From Bacteroidota bacterium (lineage in GTDB: Bacteria > Bacteroidota > Ignavibacteria > Kapaibacteriales > UBA2268): 64,000 nucleotides of DNA. The notes beneath the pieces were generated by a model that was given only the letters and a program-made list of their open reading frames with translations, was not told the DNA's origin and searched no databases. The stretch covers positions 39,665 through 103,664 of the forward strand of contig JAJXYC010000019.1 in the NCBI GenBank assembly GCA_021780815.1, written 5' to 3'. Of the stretch, positions 27,531 to 37,732 are shown in pieces. Position numbers and translations under genes: made by a program. The stretch's first letter is position 1; every line of letters starts with the position of its first letter.

Positions 27531-30500
27531 ATGATTAATAAGATTACTTTATTTGTATTAATCTCGTCTTTTGCAGCTTTTTTTGGAATATCGCAAAAAT
27601 CTTATGCACAGGACTTTTTTGGTCAGGTTGGCTATCCAGATGGACAAAACGGGCAATCAATTGCCGTTGACCAAAACAACAATGTTTATGTGGGTGTTTG
27701 GGGAAAAGGAATATTAAAATCAACAAATCAGGGAAATTCCTTTACTACAGCTAATACAGGCTTAACAAACTTTTTAATCAAAGATATTTTCGTAGCATCG
27801 AGTGGGAAAATCTATGTAACAACGTTCGGTGGAGGAGTTTTTGTATCAGTTAATGGTGGAAGTTCATGGACGGCAATTAATAATGGATTGCCTACACTTT
27901 TAACGACGACCATTAATGTTTATCCAACAGGACTTTTGATACTTGGTACTTATGGATATGGAATATTTGTTTCTTCAGATGGTGGTTTAAATTGGGTTAA
28001 GAGCAATTTGGGACTTCCATATCGTGCAGTAACAGCCATTGAAATAAGCAGAAATGGTTATGTTCTTGTTGGAACTTATGGTGACGGGATATATCAATCT
28101 CGTGATACAGCCAAAACTTGGAGGCGAGGCAGTTCAGGTTTAAGTAATCTATTTATTCAAAGATTTGCCAAAGATCTTGTTGGTGATGTTTTTGTTGCAA
28201 CTAATGGTGGGGGAGTTTATAGTTCTCCAAACGATGGATTAAGTTGGTCCCGTTATGATACAACTGCAATCAATGACTTAAATGTTACGTGCATGGTTAT
28301 TGCTGAAAGTAATGAGCCAATTATAGGTACTCGTAATGGCGGTATTCAATATTGGGATGCCGATTTGTATCGCACTTGGCGCACTCCATTTCAACCTTTA
28401 ATTGGAGTTACTGCTGTTGCAAAAAGTAGTAATAATAGATTATATGCTATTGGTAGTGACCCATATCTATATGTTTCTACAAATTATGGAAGAAATTGGG
28501 TACAAATTGGTCAAATCAAAGATGATGCTCCTATAAAATCCTTCCCACTGGCTAATGGCGAAATACTGGCACTTTTTAATCACTATACTTTAATGTATTC
28601 ATCGGATTATGGTAGTCATTGGGTTAATACAAATTTAACTAATGCTTCTGCAAATAATATTTTCAAAACTAATTCTGGTAAATATATTCTTGGTACTAAT
28701 AAAGGTTTATATACTTCCACCGATGGGATAAATTGGACGCTATCACCGAGATTTCAAGATACAGTTATTGATGCGATGGCTTATAAAGATGGATTTTTAG
28801 TAGTTGCGGTGAATGATCTTCCGACTGGCAATCCGCCTCCTTTACCTACGCCAACAATACATACTTCAATTGATGATGGTAATACTTTCACAAAAAAAAC
28901 ATATCCTACAAACGGTCCTATTGCCTCAAAAATACGCATATCTTTAAATGGAATTATTTACGCCAGAATGCAAAATATGATTTATAAATCAACTGATAAT
29001 TGTAATACTTGGTCAACTGTTACGCTTTCAGGTTTTAGTAATGCTATGGTCAATGATATTGAAGTAGATGCGATTAACTCAAATTTCTTTTATGTCGCTA
29101 CAACCAAAGGCTTGTTAAAATCACAAGATGCGGGCAATTCTTGGCTTTATAGTAATTTGACATTTTTAGACCAAGATACACTAAATTGCACGGGAGTTAC
29201 AGTTGCAAATAACGGGACAATATATGCAACAGCTTCTTTTACAAGAGATATCATTCCAGCTTATGGTATTTGGTTTTCAAATGATGCGGGATATAATTGG
29301 GATTCTTTAAATACAAGTGTAACATCTGCTCCATATATGTCTCTTGCAAGCGATAATGAAAGTAATTTGTTCTTATCTTCTGTTGCTCTATTTCGCTCAT
29401 TCAATCCAGATAATATGCCAGTTCCATCTATTGAATCTCCTAAAAATAATACAAAAGGATTAGATTTGTCAATTAATTTTGTATGGCACCCTGCTCAAAA
29501 AGCTGATATGTATGAGATGCAAGTTGCTGATGATGTTGATTTTACTGATGTAATTGAATATGTAATTCAAACTGATACTACTTATACATTAGAAAGTCCA
29601 TTAACATATAATAAAACTTACTATTGGCGAGTAAGGTCTAAAACAGATGGTTCATACAGCAATTGGTCAGATGTTGCTACATTTTCTACTTTGCTTAATG
29701 CTCCAACATTGATTGAGCCTCCAAATAACTCAACAGGAGTAAGTTTAAATCCTACATTTATTTGGCAACCAGTTCCTAATGCTTTATATTATCAAATTGA
29801 AGTTGCAAAAGATACAAACTTTACTTCGTTAGTTTTTAGTGCAGATTCATTACAAGACACAACAATTATATCTCAAACTTTAATTTCAGATGCAGCATTT
29901 TATTGGAGAGTAAAAGCTAAAAATGACAATAGCATTAGCCCTTGGTCTGATGTATGGAGTTTCAAAACTACTTTTGGAGCCCCATCGCTAATTTCACCGA
30001 AAAAAGATTCAATAAATGTGGTTATTAATCCTGTTTTGACTTGGGGCAAAGTAGTTAATGCTACTTATTACAATGTAATGCTTTCTAATGATAATACATT
30101 CAAAGATGTTCAACCAGTAAAAGTAGATAATGTTGCAAATTATCAAGTTTTGAGTTTAAATTATGATACAAAATATTATTGGGAAGTAAGTACAGGTAGT
30201 AATCAAGGAGAAAGTGATTATTCTGTTGTTTGGAACTTTACAACATTGATAGCACCGACAGTCCTTACGTTGCCAGCCGATAGTGCAAAGAATATTCCAG
30301 TTACAACCTCTTTAAATTGGGAGCAAGTAAATAATTATACCAATTACGAAGTTATTGTTTCTAATGAGCCGGATTTTTCTACTTTTGTTTTAGATACTAT
30401 CATTTCTGGGACACAAATAAGTAATTTGAATTTATCTGGTTATAAACTTTACTATTGGAAAGTAAGAGTAAATCAAGTTCCCAAACTTGGATATTGGTCA

Positions 30501-31373
30501 GATACTTGGTTATTTACAACTTATTTGAACAAAACAGGATTAAGATATCCAACAAATCACCAAGTAAATTTACCCTCAACAATTAGCTTCTTATGGTTTC
30601 CAACAGATGGTGCTGATTATTATTTTTTACAAATTGCAAGAGATAATACATTCAACGATTTGATATTTAGTAAGGATTCGATACAATCTACTACGCTTGA
30701 AGTTAGTGATTTATCTTTTTCAACAAAATATTATTGGCGTGTTCGTTCAAGCAATAAAGATGGATTTTCAGATTGGTCTGATGTATGGGATTTTGAAACA
30801 AATTCAGTTGTACCAACTTTACTTAGACCAGCGAATAATTCTGTTAATTTATCTACTCCAGTTATTTTTGAATGGAAAGAAGTTCCTGGTGCTTTAACTT
30901 ACTTTATGCAAGTTTCGACTGATGAAACTTTCACAAATTTAATTTACAGCCAAGATGGCATAACAACTACATTGGATACATTGGATAATACAATATTATT
31001 GCCATCGACTGCTTATTATTGGAGAGTTAAAGCTAAATTTTCAGGAGTTGAAACGGATTGGTCAACAATTTGGGTGTTTTCGATTGGCACTAATTACGTC
31101 CCATATACAGACGATATATCTATTTTAAATGTATTTCCAAATCCAACATCAGGTAATTCAAAAGTTCAATTTAATCCGAAACAAAGCGGATTTGTCAATA
31201 TAATGTTAGTAGATGTTAATGGCAAAGAAGTTGAGCAGATATTCAACGGATATGTTTTCAACACACTTAATGAGGTTACTTTAAATACAACACATTTACC
31301 AGTTGGTTCATATTTTGTAATTCTTCAAATTGGTGATTTAAAGTATATAAACAAAGTTCAGGTAAATAAATAA
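27531..31373 (+). CDS. T9SS-secreted Asp-box propeller with six fibronectin-like modules
   Basis: A 1280-residue secreted protein. The ATG at 27531 is chosen over an in-frame GTG at 27522 because AAAAGG lies just upstream. A signal peptide (NKITLFVLISSFAAFFG, cleavage after YAQ) is followed by a propeller region to about residue 620 with some eleven Asp-box-like turns (SVNGGSSW, SSDGGLNW, STNYGRNW, SSDYGSHW, SQDAGNSW). Six fibronectin-like modules of about 95 residues follow, each opening with a P-x-x-N/D loop and containing the motif YYWRVR. The T9SS sorting domain begins at VFPNPTSGNSKVQF and ends YINKVQVNK. It probably binds or displays on the surface; no enzyme motif is apparent. Confidence 0.85.
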   Translation: MINKITLFVLISSFAAFFGISQKSYAQDFFGQVGYPDGQNGQSIAVDQNNNVYVGVWGKGILKSTNQGNSFTTANTGLTNFLIKDIFVASSGKIYVTTFGGGVFVSVNGGSSWTAINNGLPTLLTTTINVYPTGLLILGTYGYGIFVSSDGGLNWVKSNLGLPYRAVTAIEISRNGYVLVGTYGDGIYQSRDTAKTWRRGSSGLSNLFIQRFAKDLVGDVFVATNGGGVYSSPNDGLSWSRYDTTAINDLNVTCMVIAESNEPIIGTRNGGIQYWDADLYRTWRTPFQPLIGVTAVAKSSNNRLYAIGSDPYLYVSTNYGRNWVQIGQIKDDAPIKSFPLANGEILALFNHYTLMYSSDYGSHWVNTNLTNASANNIFKTNSGKYILGTNKGLYTSTDGINWTLSPRFQDTVIDAMAYKDGFLVVAVNDLPTGNPPPLPTPTIHTSIDDGNTFTKKTYPTNGPIASKIRISLNGIIYARMQNMIYKSTDNCNTWSTVTLSGFSNAMVNDIEVDAINSNFFYVATTKGLLKSQDAGNSWLYSNLTFLDQDTLNCTGVTVANNGTIYATASFTRDIIPAYGIWFSNDAGYNWDSLNTSVTSAPYMSLASDNESNLFLSSVALFRSFNPDNMPVPSIESPKNNTKGLDLSINFVWHPAQKADMYEMQVADDVDFTDVIEYVIQTDTTYTLESPLTYNKTYYWRVRSKTDGSYSNWSDVATFSTLLNAPTLIEPPNNSTGVSLNPTFIWQPVPNALYYQIEVAKDTNFTSLVFSADSLQDTTIISQTLISDAAFYWRVKAKNDNSISPWSDVWSFKTTFGAPSLISPKKDSINVVINPVLTWGKVVNATYYNVMLSNDNTFKDVQPVKVDNVANYQVLSLNYDTKYYWEVSTGSNQGESDYSVVWNFTTLIAPTVLTLPADSAKNIPVTTSLNWEQVNNYTNYEVIVSNEPDFSTFVLDTIISGTQISNLNLSGYKLYYWKVRVNQVPKLGYWSDTWLFTTYLNKTGLRYPTNHQVNLPSTISFLWFPTDGADYYFLQIARDNTFNDLIFSKDSIQSTTLEVSDLSFSTKYYWRVRSSNKDGFSDWSDVWDFETNSVVPTLLRPANNSVNLSTPVIFEWKEVPGALTYFMQVSTDETFTNLIYSQDGITTTLDTLDNTILLPSTAYYWRVKAKFSGVETDWSTIWVFSIGTNYVPYTDDISILNVFPNPTSGNSKVQFNPKQSGFVNIMLVDVNGKEVEQIFNGYVFNTLNEVTLNTTHLPVGSYFVILQIGDLKYINKVQVNK

Positions 31374-31408
31374 ACTGCATATATTATATGAATTGTAATT
31401 AAAATGTT

Positions 31409-31456
31409 GCCTCTTCTTAGATTGTTCAAAAGCGAATTAACAAGAAGAGGCTTTTT
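31409..31456 (+). terminator. intrinsic terminator
   Basis: GCCTCTTCTT (31409-31418) pairs perfectly with AAGAAGAGGC (31442-31451), with further TTGTT/AACAA pairing inside the loop, followed by TTTTT. It lies 36 bases after the T9SS gene. Confidence 0.85.
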
Positions 31457-31548
31457 AAACTAAAAATGATTTATAATGTATTTGAAAAACAATAAATTAA
31501 AAAAAATTCAGTAATTTGCTTTTTTTTAATTGACAAAAATCAAAAAAG

Positions 31549-33813
31549 ATGAATTTAAGTAAAAATTTTCAAGAAGAATTATATTCTGAAATAGAAGTAA
31601 CAAAAGAAACTGCCAAAGAAGTAGGTCTTACAGAGGAAGAGTATGACCAAATTGTTAGTCATTTAAAAAGAACGCCTACTTATACAGAACTTGGTGTATT
31701 TGGAGTGCTTTGGAGTGAGCATTGTTCATATAAAAACTCAATCAAATTACTTAAAACATTGCCGCGTTCAGGCAAAAGATTATTAGTAGAAGCAGGCGAA
31801 GAAAATGCAGGTTTGGTAGATATTGGCAACGGCTGGGCAATTGCTTTTAAAATAGAAAGTCATAACCATCCTTCTGCGGTAGAGCCTTATCAAGGTGCGG
31901 CAACGGGAGTTGGTGGTATCTTACGTGATATTTTTTCTATGGGTGCTCGTCCAATTGCATCATTAGATTCATTAAGGTTTGGAGAATTAGATAACCCGCG
32001 TACTAAATATTTATTAAAAGGTATAGTTAAAGGAATAGGGGATTATGGAAATTCTTTTGGTGTACCTACGGTTGCTGGTGAAGTATATTTTGATAGTTGT
32101 TATCAGGATAATCCATTAGTTAATGCTATGGCAGTTGGAATTGTGCATAAAGATAAAGTTATTTCAGCAACAGCGAAAGGTGAAGGTAACCCTGTTTTTA
32201 TTCTAGGAAGCCGTACTGGTAGAGATGGTATTCATGGAGCTTCTCTTTTGGCTTCTCGTGAGTTTGATGAAAAATCAGATGAAATGAGACCGACAGTACA
32301 AGTAGGTGACCCATTTGCAGAAAAAGTTTTATTAGAAGCTTTGTTAGAAATGCTTGATGCAAAAGTTCTTGTAGGTGTTCAAGATATGGGTGCCGCTGGA
32401 ATTTCTTCTTCTACTTCCGAAATGAGTGCACGTGGAAATGTAGGTATGGATATTGATTTAGATAAAGTTCCATTGCGTGAAGAAAATATGTCTGCTTATG
32501 AAATTATGCTTTCTGAATCCCAAGAGAGAATGTTGCTTATTGTTGAGAAAGGCAAAGAGCATATAGCACAAGAAATTGCTAAAAAATGGGATGTTCCACT
32601 TACTCAAATCGGTCAAATCCGTTCAGATGGTCTTTTAAAAATTTATCGTAATGGCAAGTTAGTTGTTAATCTTGATGCAGAAGTTCTTGTTTTGGGGGGT
32701 GGTGCGCCTCAATATACTCGTGAATCTAAAATACCTCAATATATCAATCAAGTTAAACAACAGCAAAGTGAAATTGATAAAGTTTTACAAGACAATAAAA
32801 ATAACTCACAAAATTTACTTGAAAAATTACTTGCTTCACCAACAATTGCCTCGAAACGATGGGTATTTCAACAATATGATTCACAAGTATTAACAAATAC
32901 TGTTTCGATATCTGGCGATTCTGCAATTTTAAGATTAAAAGAATTACCTGGAAAAGGAATAGCTTTAACAACAGATTGTAATAGCCGTTATGTTTATCTT
33001 GACCCTTATCAAGGAGGATTGGCATCGGTTTTTGAAGCGGCAAGAAATGTTGTTTGTTCTGGTGCTTTACCTGTTGCTATTACAAATTGTTTGAATTTTG
33101 GTAATCCGTATGATCCAGAAGTTTATTTCCAATTCAAAGAGGCTGTTAGAGGAATGAAAGATGCTTGTTTAGTTTTGGATACGCCAGTAACTGGTGGTAA
33201 TGTTAGTTTTCACAACGAATCTCAAAAATTTGCGATATTTCCAACTCCGACTATTGGTATGCTCGGTATGATTGATGATTTAGATTTGGTAATGTCGCCA
33301 GATTTGAAAAATGAAGGCGATTTAATTTATTTACTTGGAAATAATCGGGGAGAAACAGGTGGCTCAGAAATTGCTAAATTGTTGATGGGGAAAATACTTG
33401 GGGAAGCACCGAAAGTTATTATTGAAGATGAATTAATATTACAAAAAACAACTTTAAATTTAATACATAAAAAAATAATAAATGCCGCCCACGATATTTC
33501 AGAAGGCGGATTGGCTGTTGCATTAGCTGAAATGAGCATTTTAAGTAAAAAATTTGGTGCAATTATTGATTCTGAAAATATTAATTCAATGGCTCAATTA
33601 TTTGGTGAATCGCAGTCAAGAATTGTTGTTACTTTACATAAATCAAATATCGTCGAATTTGAAAATATTTGCAAGAACAATAATTTAAGTTATTACTTTT
33701 TAGGTGTAGTAGGAGGTACATCTTTAAATTTCAAAAAGTTCTTTTCAATTGAAATTGATAGAATTAATGATATTTATTCCAATGCAATAAAAAATGAAAT
33801 TGACAAGAAATAA
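31549..33813 (+). CDS. purL: phosphoribosylformylglycinamidine synthase II
   Basis: ATP-dependent fourth step of purine synthesis, converting FGAR to FGAM with ammonia from PurQ. WSEHCSYKNS near residue 60, FKIESHNHPSAVEPYQGAATGVGG near residue 100 and the second-half DTPVTGGNVSFHNES are the paired AIRS-like signatures. At 754 residues it is the Bacillus-type small PurL that needs PurS and PurQ, rather than the 1300-residue fused form; neither partner is nearby. It stands alone between a terminator and hppA. Confidence 0.95.
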   Translation: MNLSKNFQEELYSEIEVTKETAKEVGLTEEEYDQIVSHLKRTPTYTELGVFGVLWSEHCSYKNSIKLLKTLPRSGKRLLVEAGEENAGLVDIGNGWAIAFKIESHNHPSAVEPYQGAATGVGGILRDIFSMGARPIASLDSLRFGELDNPRTKYLLKGIVKGIGDYGNSFGVPTVAGEVYFDSCYQDNPLVNAMAVGIVHKDKVISATAKGEGNPVFILGSRTGRDGIHGASLLASREFDEKSDEMRPTVQVGDPFAEKVLLEALLEMLDAKVLVGVQDMGAAGISSSTSEMSARGNVGMDIDLDKVPLREENMSAYEIMLSESQERMLLIVEKGKEHIAQEIAKKWDVPLTQIGQIRSDGLLKIYRNGKLVVNLDAEVLVLGGGAPQYTRESKIPQYINQVKQQQSEIDKVLQDNKNNSQNLLEKLLASPTIASKRWVFQQYDSQVLTNTVSISGDSAILRLKELPGKGIALTTDCNSRYVYLDPYQGGLASVFEAARNVVCSGALPVAITNCLNFGNPYDPEVYFQFKEAVRGMKDACLVLDTPVTGGNVSFHNESQKFAIFPTPTIGMLGMIDDLDLVMSPDLKNEGDLIYLLGNNRGETGGSEIAKLLMGKILGEAPKVIIEDELILQKTTLNLIHKKIINAAHDISEGGLAVALAEMSILSKKFGAIIDSENINSMAQLFGESQSRIVVTLHKSNIVEFENICKNNNLSYYFLGVVGGTSLNFKKFFSIEIDRINDIYSNAIKNEIDKK

Positions 33814-33847
33814 TGATTTAATGTCCAATATTTCCCAAAATTATCAT

Positions 33848-33855
33848 TAAATTTG
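33848..33855 (+). promoter_or_regulatory. putative -7 box (TAnnTTTG) for hppA
   Basis: TAAATTTG is 43 bases before the hppA ATG, in the 85-bp gap after purL. Confidence 0.4.
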
Positions 33856-33898
33856 TATTATAATTTAATTTTATGTTTAACAAAAAATAAAAAGCTTT

Positions 33899-36286
33899 AT
33901 GAAAAAAATTTTTCTTTTACTAACATTTCTATTGTTGCCACTTGCAACGTTTGCAAGTGAAGCCAATTTAATTGTACCAGAAGGTATAAAGGGTATTAAT
34001 TGGCTATACTTTGGTTTTGTAATTACATTTTTTGGTTTATTATTTGCATTTGTACAGTATATGCAAGTAAAGAAAATCAAGGCACATAAAAGTATGCTTG
34101 AAGTTGCTGATGTAATCTATCAAACAGGGAAAACGTATTTAATACAACAAGGTAAATTTTTACTACTCTTGTTTGTAATTATTGGTATTGTTATTGCCTT
34201 TTACTTTGGGTATTTGAGTGGTGCAAATTTTGGATTTGGTAGTGTAATGTTCATATTAATGTGGACAGTTGTTGGTATGGGTGGTTCATACGCAGTAGCT
34301 TGGTTTGGCATTAGAATGAATACATTGGCAAATTCACGTATGGCGTTCCACAGCTTAAAGAATGAAACTTTTGGATTATTTAATATACCATTAAAAGCAG
34401 GAATGAGCATTGGTCTGATGTTAATAAGTCTTGAACTAACAATAATGCTTTTCATTTTATTGGTTTTACCTGGGAATTTAGCAGGTCCAAGTTTTATTGG
34501 TTTTGCAATAGGTGAATCGTTAGGAGCTGCTGCTCTTCGTATTGCAGGGGGTATATTTACAAAAATTGCTGATATTGGTTCAGACTTAATGAAAGTAATA
34601 TTTAAAATTGGTGAAGATGACCCAAGGAATCCTGGTACAATTGCTGATTGTACTGGTGACAATGCTGGTGATAGCGTGGGACCTACTGCCGATGGTTTTG
34701 AAACTTATGGTGTAACTGGTGTTGCTTTAATTTCTTTTATATTACTTGCTGTTAATGGATTAGAAAATCAAGTTACTCTTTTGAGTTGGATATTTGCTAT
34801 TAGAGTAATTATGATTATTGCCTCATTATTATCTTATTATATCAATCAATTTTTTGTTAAGTCAACATTCGGTAAAGAGAAAAAAGTTGATTTTGAAAAA
34901 CCACTAACTTCTCTTGTTTGGATATCTTCAATAGTTTCAATTTTATTGACATTTCTTGTTACATATTTCTTATTATCTTCTCAATATCCTGGTCTATGGT
35001 TGCCATTAAGTATTATTGTTAGTTTAGGAACGCTTGCCGCATTAATTATTCCTGAATTAACAAAATTGGCAACAAGCCCAAATTCTGCACACGTCCAAGA
35101 AATTGTTAATTCTTCTCGTAGAGGGGGAGCATCATTGAATATCTTATCTGGATTTGTTGCAGGTAATTTTTCTGCATATTATAATGGATTAGTAATTGCA
35201 CTTTTGATGTTTGTTGGTACCTTGGTTTCTAATTTTTTCGGATTGTCCACTTATATGATTTATCCCTCAGTTTTTAGTTTTGGTCTGATTGCCTTTGGTA
35301 TGCTGGGAATGGGTCCAGTAACGATTGCCGTAGATAGCTATGGACCTGTAACAGATAATGCACAATCAATTTATGAACTTTCTTTAATTGAGGAAGTACC
35401 AAATATTTCTGATGAAATAGAAAAAGAATTTCATTTTAAACCTGATTTTGCAAATGCGAAGGAATATCTTGAAGCAAACGACGGTGCTGGTAATACATTT
35501 AAAGCTTCTGCAAAGCCTGTATTAATTGGCACAGCGGTGGTTGGTGCTACTACAATGATTTTCTCTGTAATCCTTGTAATAAAAAATACTTTGGGAATTA
35601 ATCCTACAGACGTATTAAATATTTTAAATCCATACACTATAATCGGGTTCGTACTTGGTGGAAGTGTAATATATTGGTTTACGGGTGCGGCAAATCAGGC
35701 TGTTTCCACTGGTGCTGGTCGGGCTGTTGAATATATCAAGAAAAATATTAACCTTGACCCAAATGCAGAAAAGAAAGCTTCACCAGAAAAATCAAAAGAA
35801 GTTGTTCGTATATGTACCGTTTATGCTCAAAATGGTATGTCTAATATTTTTATTGCAACATTTTCTTTTGCATTAGCGATTGCTTTGCTATCAGCTCCTG
35901 CTTCCTCGGTAGATTCTGTTTCTCTGTTTGTTAGTTACTTAATATCTATTGCTTTCTTTGGCTTGTTCCAAGCTGTATTTATGGCAAATGCTGGTGGTGC
36001 TTGGGATAATGCGAAAAAAGTGGTTGAAGTGGATCTAAAAGAAAAAGGAAGCGAATTACACGCGGCAACTATTGTTGGAGACACAGTTGGTGATCCTTTC
36101 AAAGATACTGCCTCTGTTTCGTTAAATCCTATAATTAAATTTACTACTTTATTCGGTTTATTAGCAATGGAAATTTCAATTAGCGAAACTTTTAGATATA
36201 TTGCTCCTTATTTTGGTATTGCATTCTTTTTAGTTGCATTTTTCTTTGCAGGAAAATCATTTTATGGTATGCGTATCAAAGATTAA
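33899..36286 (+). CDS. hppA: membrane-bound ion-pumping pyrophosphatase
   Basis: Hydrolyses pyrophosphate to pump H+ or Na+ across the membrane. The 795-residue protein has about 16 hydrophobic helices. Substrate-binding motifs are present: EDDPRNPGTIADCTGDNAGD near residue 238, GPVTDNAQSIYEL, GGAWDNAKK and GDTVGDPFKDT. The segment GNTFKASAK has Lys (about residue 535) at the position that in characterised enzymes marks the K+-independent class, where K+-dependent forms have Ala. Motifs differ in detail from common forms (DIGSDLMK instead of DVGADLVGK). An N-terminal hydrophobic leader (KKIFLLLTFLLLPLATF) precedes the first helix. It ends at a bidirectional terminator. Confidence 0.93.
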   Translation: MKKIFLLLTFLLLPLATFASEANLIVPEGIKGINWLYFGFVITFFGLLFAFVQYMQVKKIKAHKSMLEVADVIYQTGKTYLIQQGKFLLLLFVIIGIVIAFYFGYLSGANFGFGSVMFILMWTVVGMGGSYAVAWFGIRMNTLANSRMAFHSLKNETFGLFNIPLKAGMSIGLMLISLELTIMLFILLVLPGNLAGPSFIGFAIGESLGAAALRIAGGIFTKIADIGSDLMKVIFKIGEDDPRNPGTIADCTGDNAGDSVGPTADGFETYGVTGVALISFILLAVNGLENQVTLLSWIFAIRVIMIIASLLSYYINQFFVKSTFGKEKKVDFEKPLTSLVWISSIVSILLTFLVTYFLLSSQYPGLWLPLSIIVSLGTLAALIIPELTKLATSPNSAHVQEIVNSSRRGGASLNILSGFVAGNFSAYYNGLVIALLMFVGTLVSNFFGLSTYMIYPSVFSFGLIAFGMLGMGPVTIAVDSYGPVTDNAQSIYELSLIEEVPNISDEIEKEFHFKPDFANAKEYLEANDGAGNTFKASAKPVLIGTAVVGATTMIFSVILVIKNTLGINPTDVLNILNPYTIIGFVLGGSVIYWFTGAANQAVSTGAGRAVEYIKKNINLDPNAEKKASPEKSKEVVRICTVYAQNGMSNIFIATFSFALAIALLSAPASSVDSVSLFVSYLISIAFFGLFQAVFMANAGGAWDNAKKVVEVDLKEKGSELHAATIVGDTVGDPFKDTASVSLNPIIKFTTLFGLLAMEISISETFRYIAPYFGIAFFLVAFFFAGKSFYGMRIKD

Positions 36287-36335
36287 TTATTATTTTCAAT
36301 ATAAAATATAATTAATTGTATAATTTACACAAAAA

Positions 36336-36370
36336 AACAGGCTGTCTTACGGAGATAGCCTGTTTTTTTT
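36336..36370. terminator. bidirectional intrinsic terminator
   Basis: AACAGGCTGTCT (36336-36347) pairs with AGATAGCCTGTT (36353-36364) around a 5-base loop, with a T-run after it and an A-run before it. It serves hppA and the convergent minus-strand gene. Confidence 0.85.
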
Positions 36371-36425
36371 ATTTATGTATAATCGAATCTGTGGAAAAAT
36401 ATTTTTTTGATTTTATTTTTTGATT

Positions 36426-37553
36426 TTATTTATTAAGGTTCTTTTCTAAATAACATTCTATCTCAACTAGCAAATCATCTCTACATATATCGGCAATTGT
36501 ATAAACTTTTAATATTTTCGGGAACTCTTTTTCTAATAATTCTTGTGATTCATTAAAGTATTGGTTGTTTTTTAGATAAATTTTCATATACTTAATCGCA
36601 CTATTTATAATATTTTCTTCATAGATTTTTACTGAACAAATTAATGATTTTATATTACTAATAATAATTTGTATTTGTTCAGATAAATTTTGCGACCCAA
36701 CGTTATTTTCACCTAAAATTGATGCAGTGCCAGAAATATAAAACTTTTCATAATAATTAGTAATGACTTGATAGGCTCTTTCAAACAAAGGAGGATATTT
36801 TTTGTTATTTCCAACTAAAACTTGTTGGCTATAAGAAAAAGCATCTGTTTGCTGTTTATTTGATATTCCTTTTGAAACAATGAAATTTTCAGGTTCTACG
36901 GAAATAAAATTTGTTAGTAAATTAAAACAATCCGACCCAATTCCTGTTGAGGCTGGGAATTGCAAAACACCATATTTATTAAATATTTCATAACGAATAT
37001 TATTAAAAAGTTGGTAATTCTGTATCTCGTAGGGAGTATTTAAATTATTAGAAAGAATTTGAGGTATATAATTCCAAGTTCTGATTAATTGATTTTTATA
37101 TATTTCACAATGAATTTTGCAAGAAAAATCAAAAATATCAAAAAATGATAAATTTTGTATTTGCTTATATTTTATAGGATTTACACAAGAATAAAGATAA
37201 AAATTATTTAAATAATTAATTTCAAGTATTTCTAAAAAATTAATTTCTTTTTTAATTTTTTGTAAAATAGCAATTGAGTTATCTAAAAAAATCACTTCCG
37301 TCAATATTGCTTGATTGTTTGCAGGAGACTGAGGTATAATACTTAACAAGAAATTTCTATTAATAAATATTTGTGAAATTATTGAAGAAATTTCAGCACT
37401 TTTATTAATAAAATCATCAGAATTAATGGAGCTAACATTAATTTGCATTAAGATAATATTCTTTTCAATGCCTTCAGAGAATACATCATTTCTAATGTTC
37501 TCAAAAAAAGAAAAATCCCAAGAAACTGCTTTATAAATTAAAAACTTCTCCAC
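36426..37553 (-). CDS. chorismatase (FkbO/Hyg5)-like, RidA-fold protein
   Basis: This 375-residue protein matches the layout of chorismatases, which hydrolyse chorismate to dihydroxycyclohexadiene acid or hydroxybenzoates. The landmarks are RTWNYIP (158-164), a following YQLFNNIRYEIF, PASTGIG (200-206), TDAFSYSQ, LFERAYQV and ISGTASILG (273-281). In characterised members the stretch after ISGTAS contains conserved His, Asp and a catalytic Glu; here it reads GENNVGSQNLSEQ and then IQI, so several of these residues seem changed. It may therefore have another activity or be inactive as a chorismatase. It stands alone between the hppA terminator and the divergent feo operon. The family call is from pattern recognition. 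Confidence 0.6.
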   Translation of the reverse strand: MEKFLIYKAVSWDFSFFENIRNDVFSEGIEKNIILMQINVSSINSDDFINKSAEISSIISQIFINRNFLLSIIPQSPANNQAILTEVIFLDNSIAILQKIKKEINFLEILEINYLNNFYLYSCVNPIKYKQIQNLSFFDIFDFSCKIHCEIYKNQLIRTWNYIPQILSNNLNTPYEIQNYQLFNNIRYEIFNKYGVLQFPASTGIGSDCFNLLTNFISVEPENFIVSKGISNKQQTDAFSYSQQVLVGNNKKYPPLFERAYQVITNYYEKFYISGTASILGENNVGSQNLSEQIQIIISNIKSLICSVKIYEENIINSAIKYMKIYLKNNQYFNESQELLEKEFPKILKVYTIADICRDDLLVEIECYLEKNLNK

Positions 37554-37652
37554 AACTATTTCATAAGGAATTAAATTAATAAAACAAATTTAATAATTTA
37601 ATATTAATTAATCAATATTTTAAAAAAATCAATAAATTAATTTGATTTAAGA

Positions 37653-37701
37653 AACTAATCATTTAATTTTAACTAATTTTGTGTTATTAGTAAGAACTAA
37701 T
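37653..37701. promoter_or_regulatory. candidate iron-regulator operator cluster before feoA
   Basis: AACTAAT occurs at 37653, 37671 and 37695, and its inverse ATTAGT at 37686-37691, within 49 bases upstream of feoA. The operon's last gene encodes a DtxR-type regulator, which binds palindromic sites, so this is a reasonable operator candidate. It could also be chance in AT-rich DNA. Confidence 0.3.
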
Positions 37702-37732
37702 TATAAATTTTGTTGTAACTTATAGTATTTAA

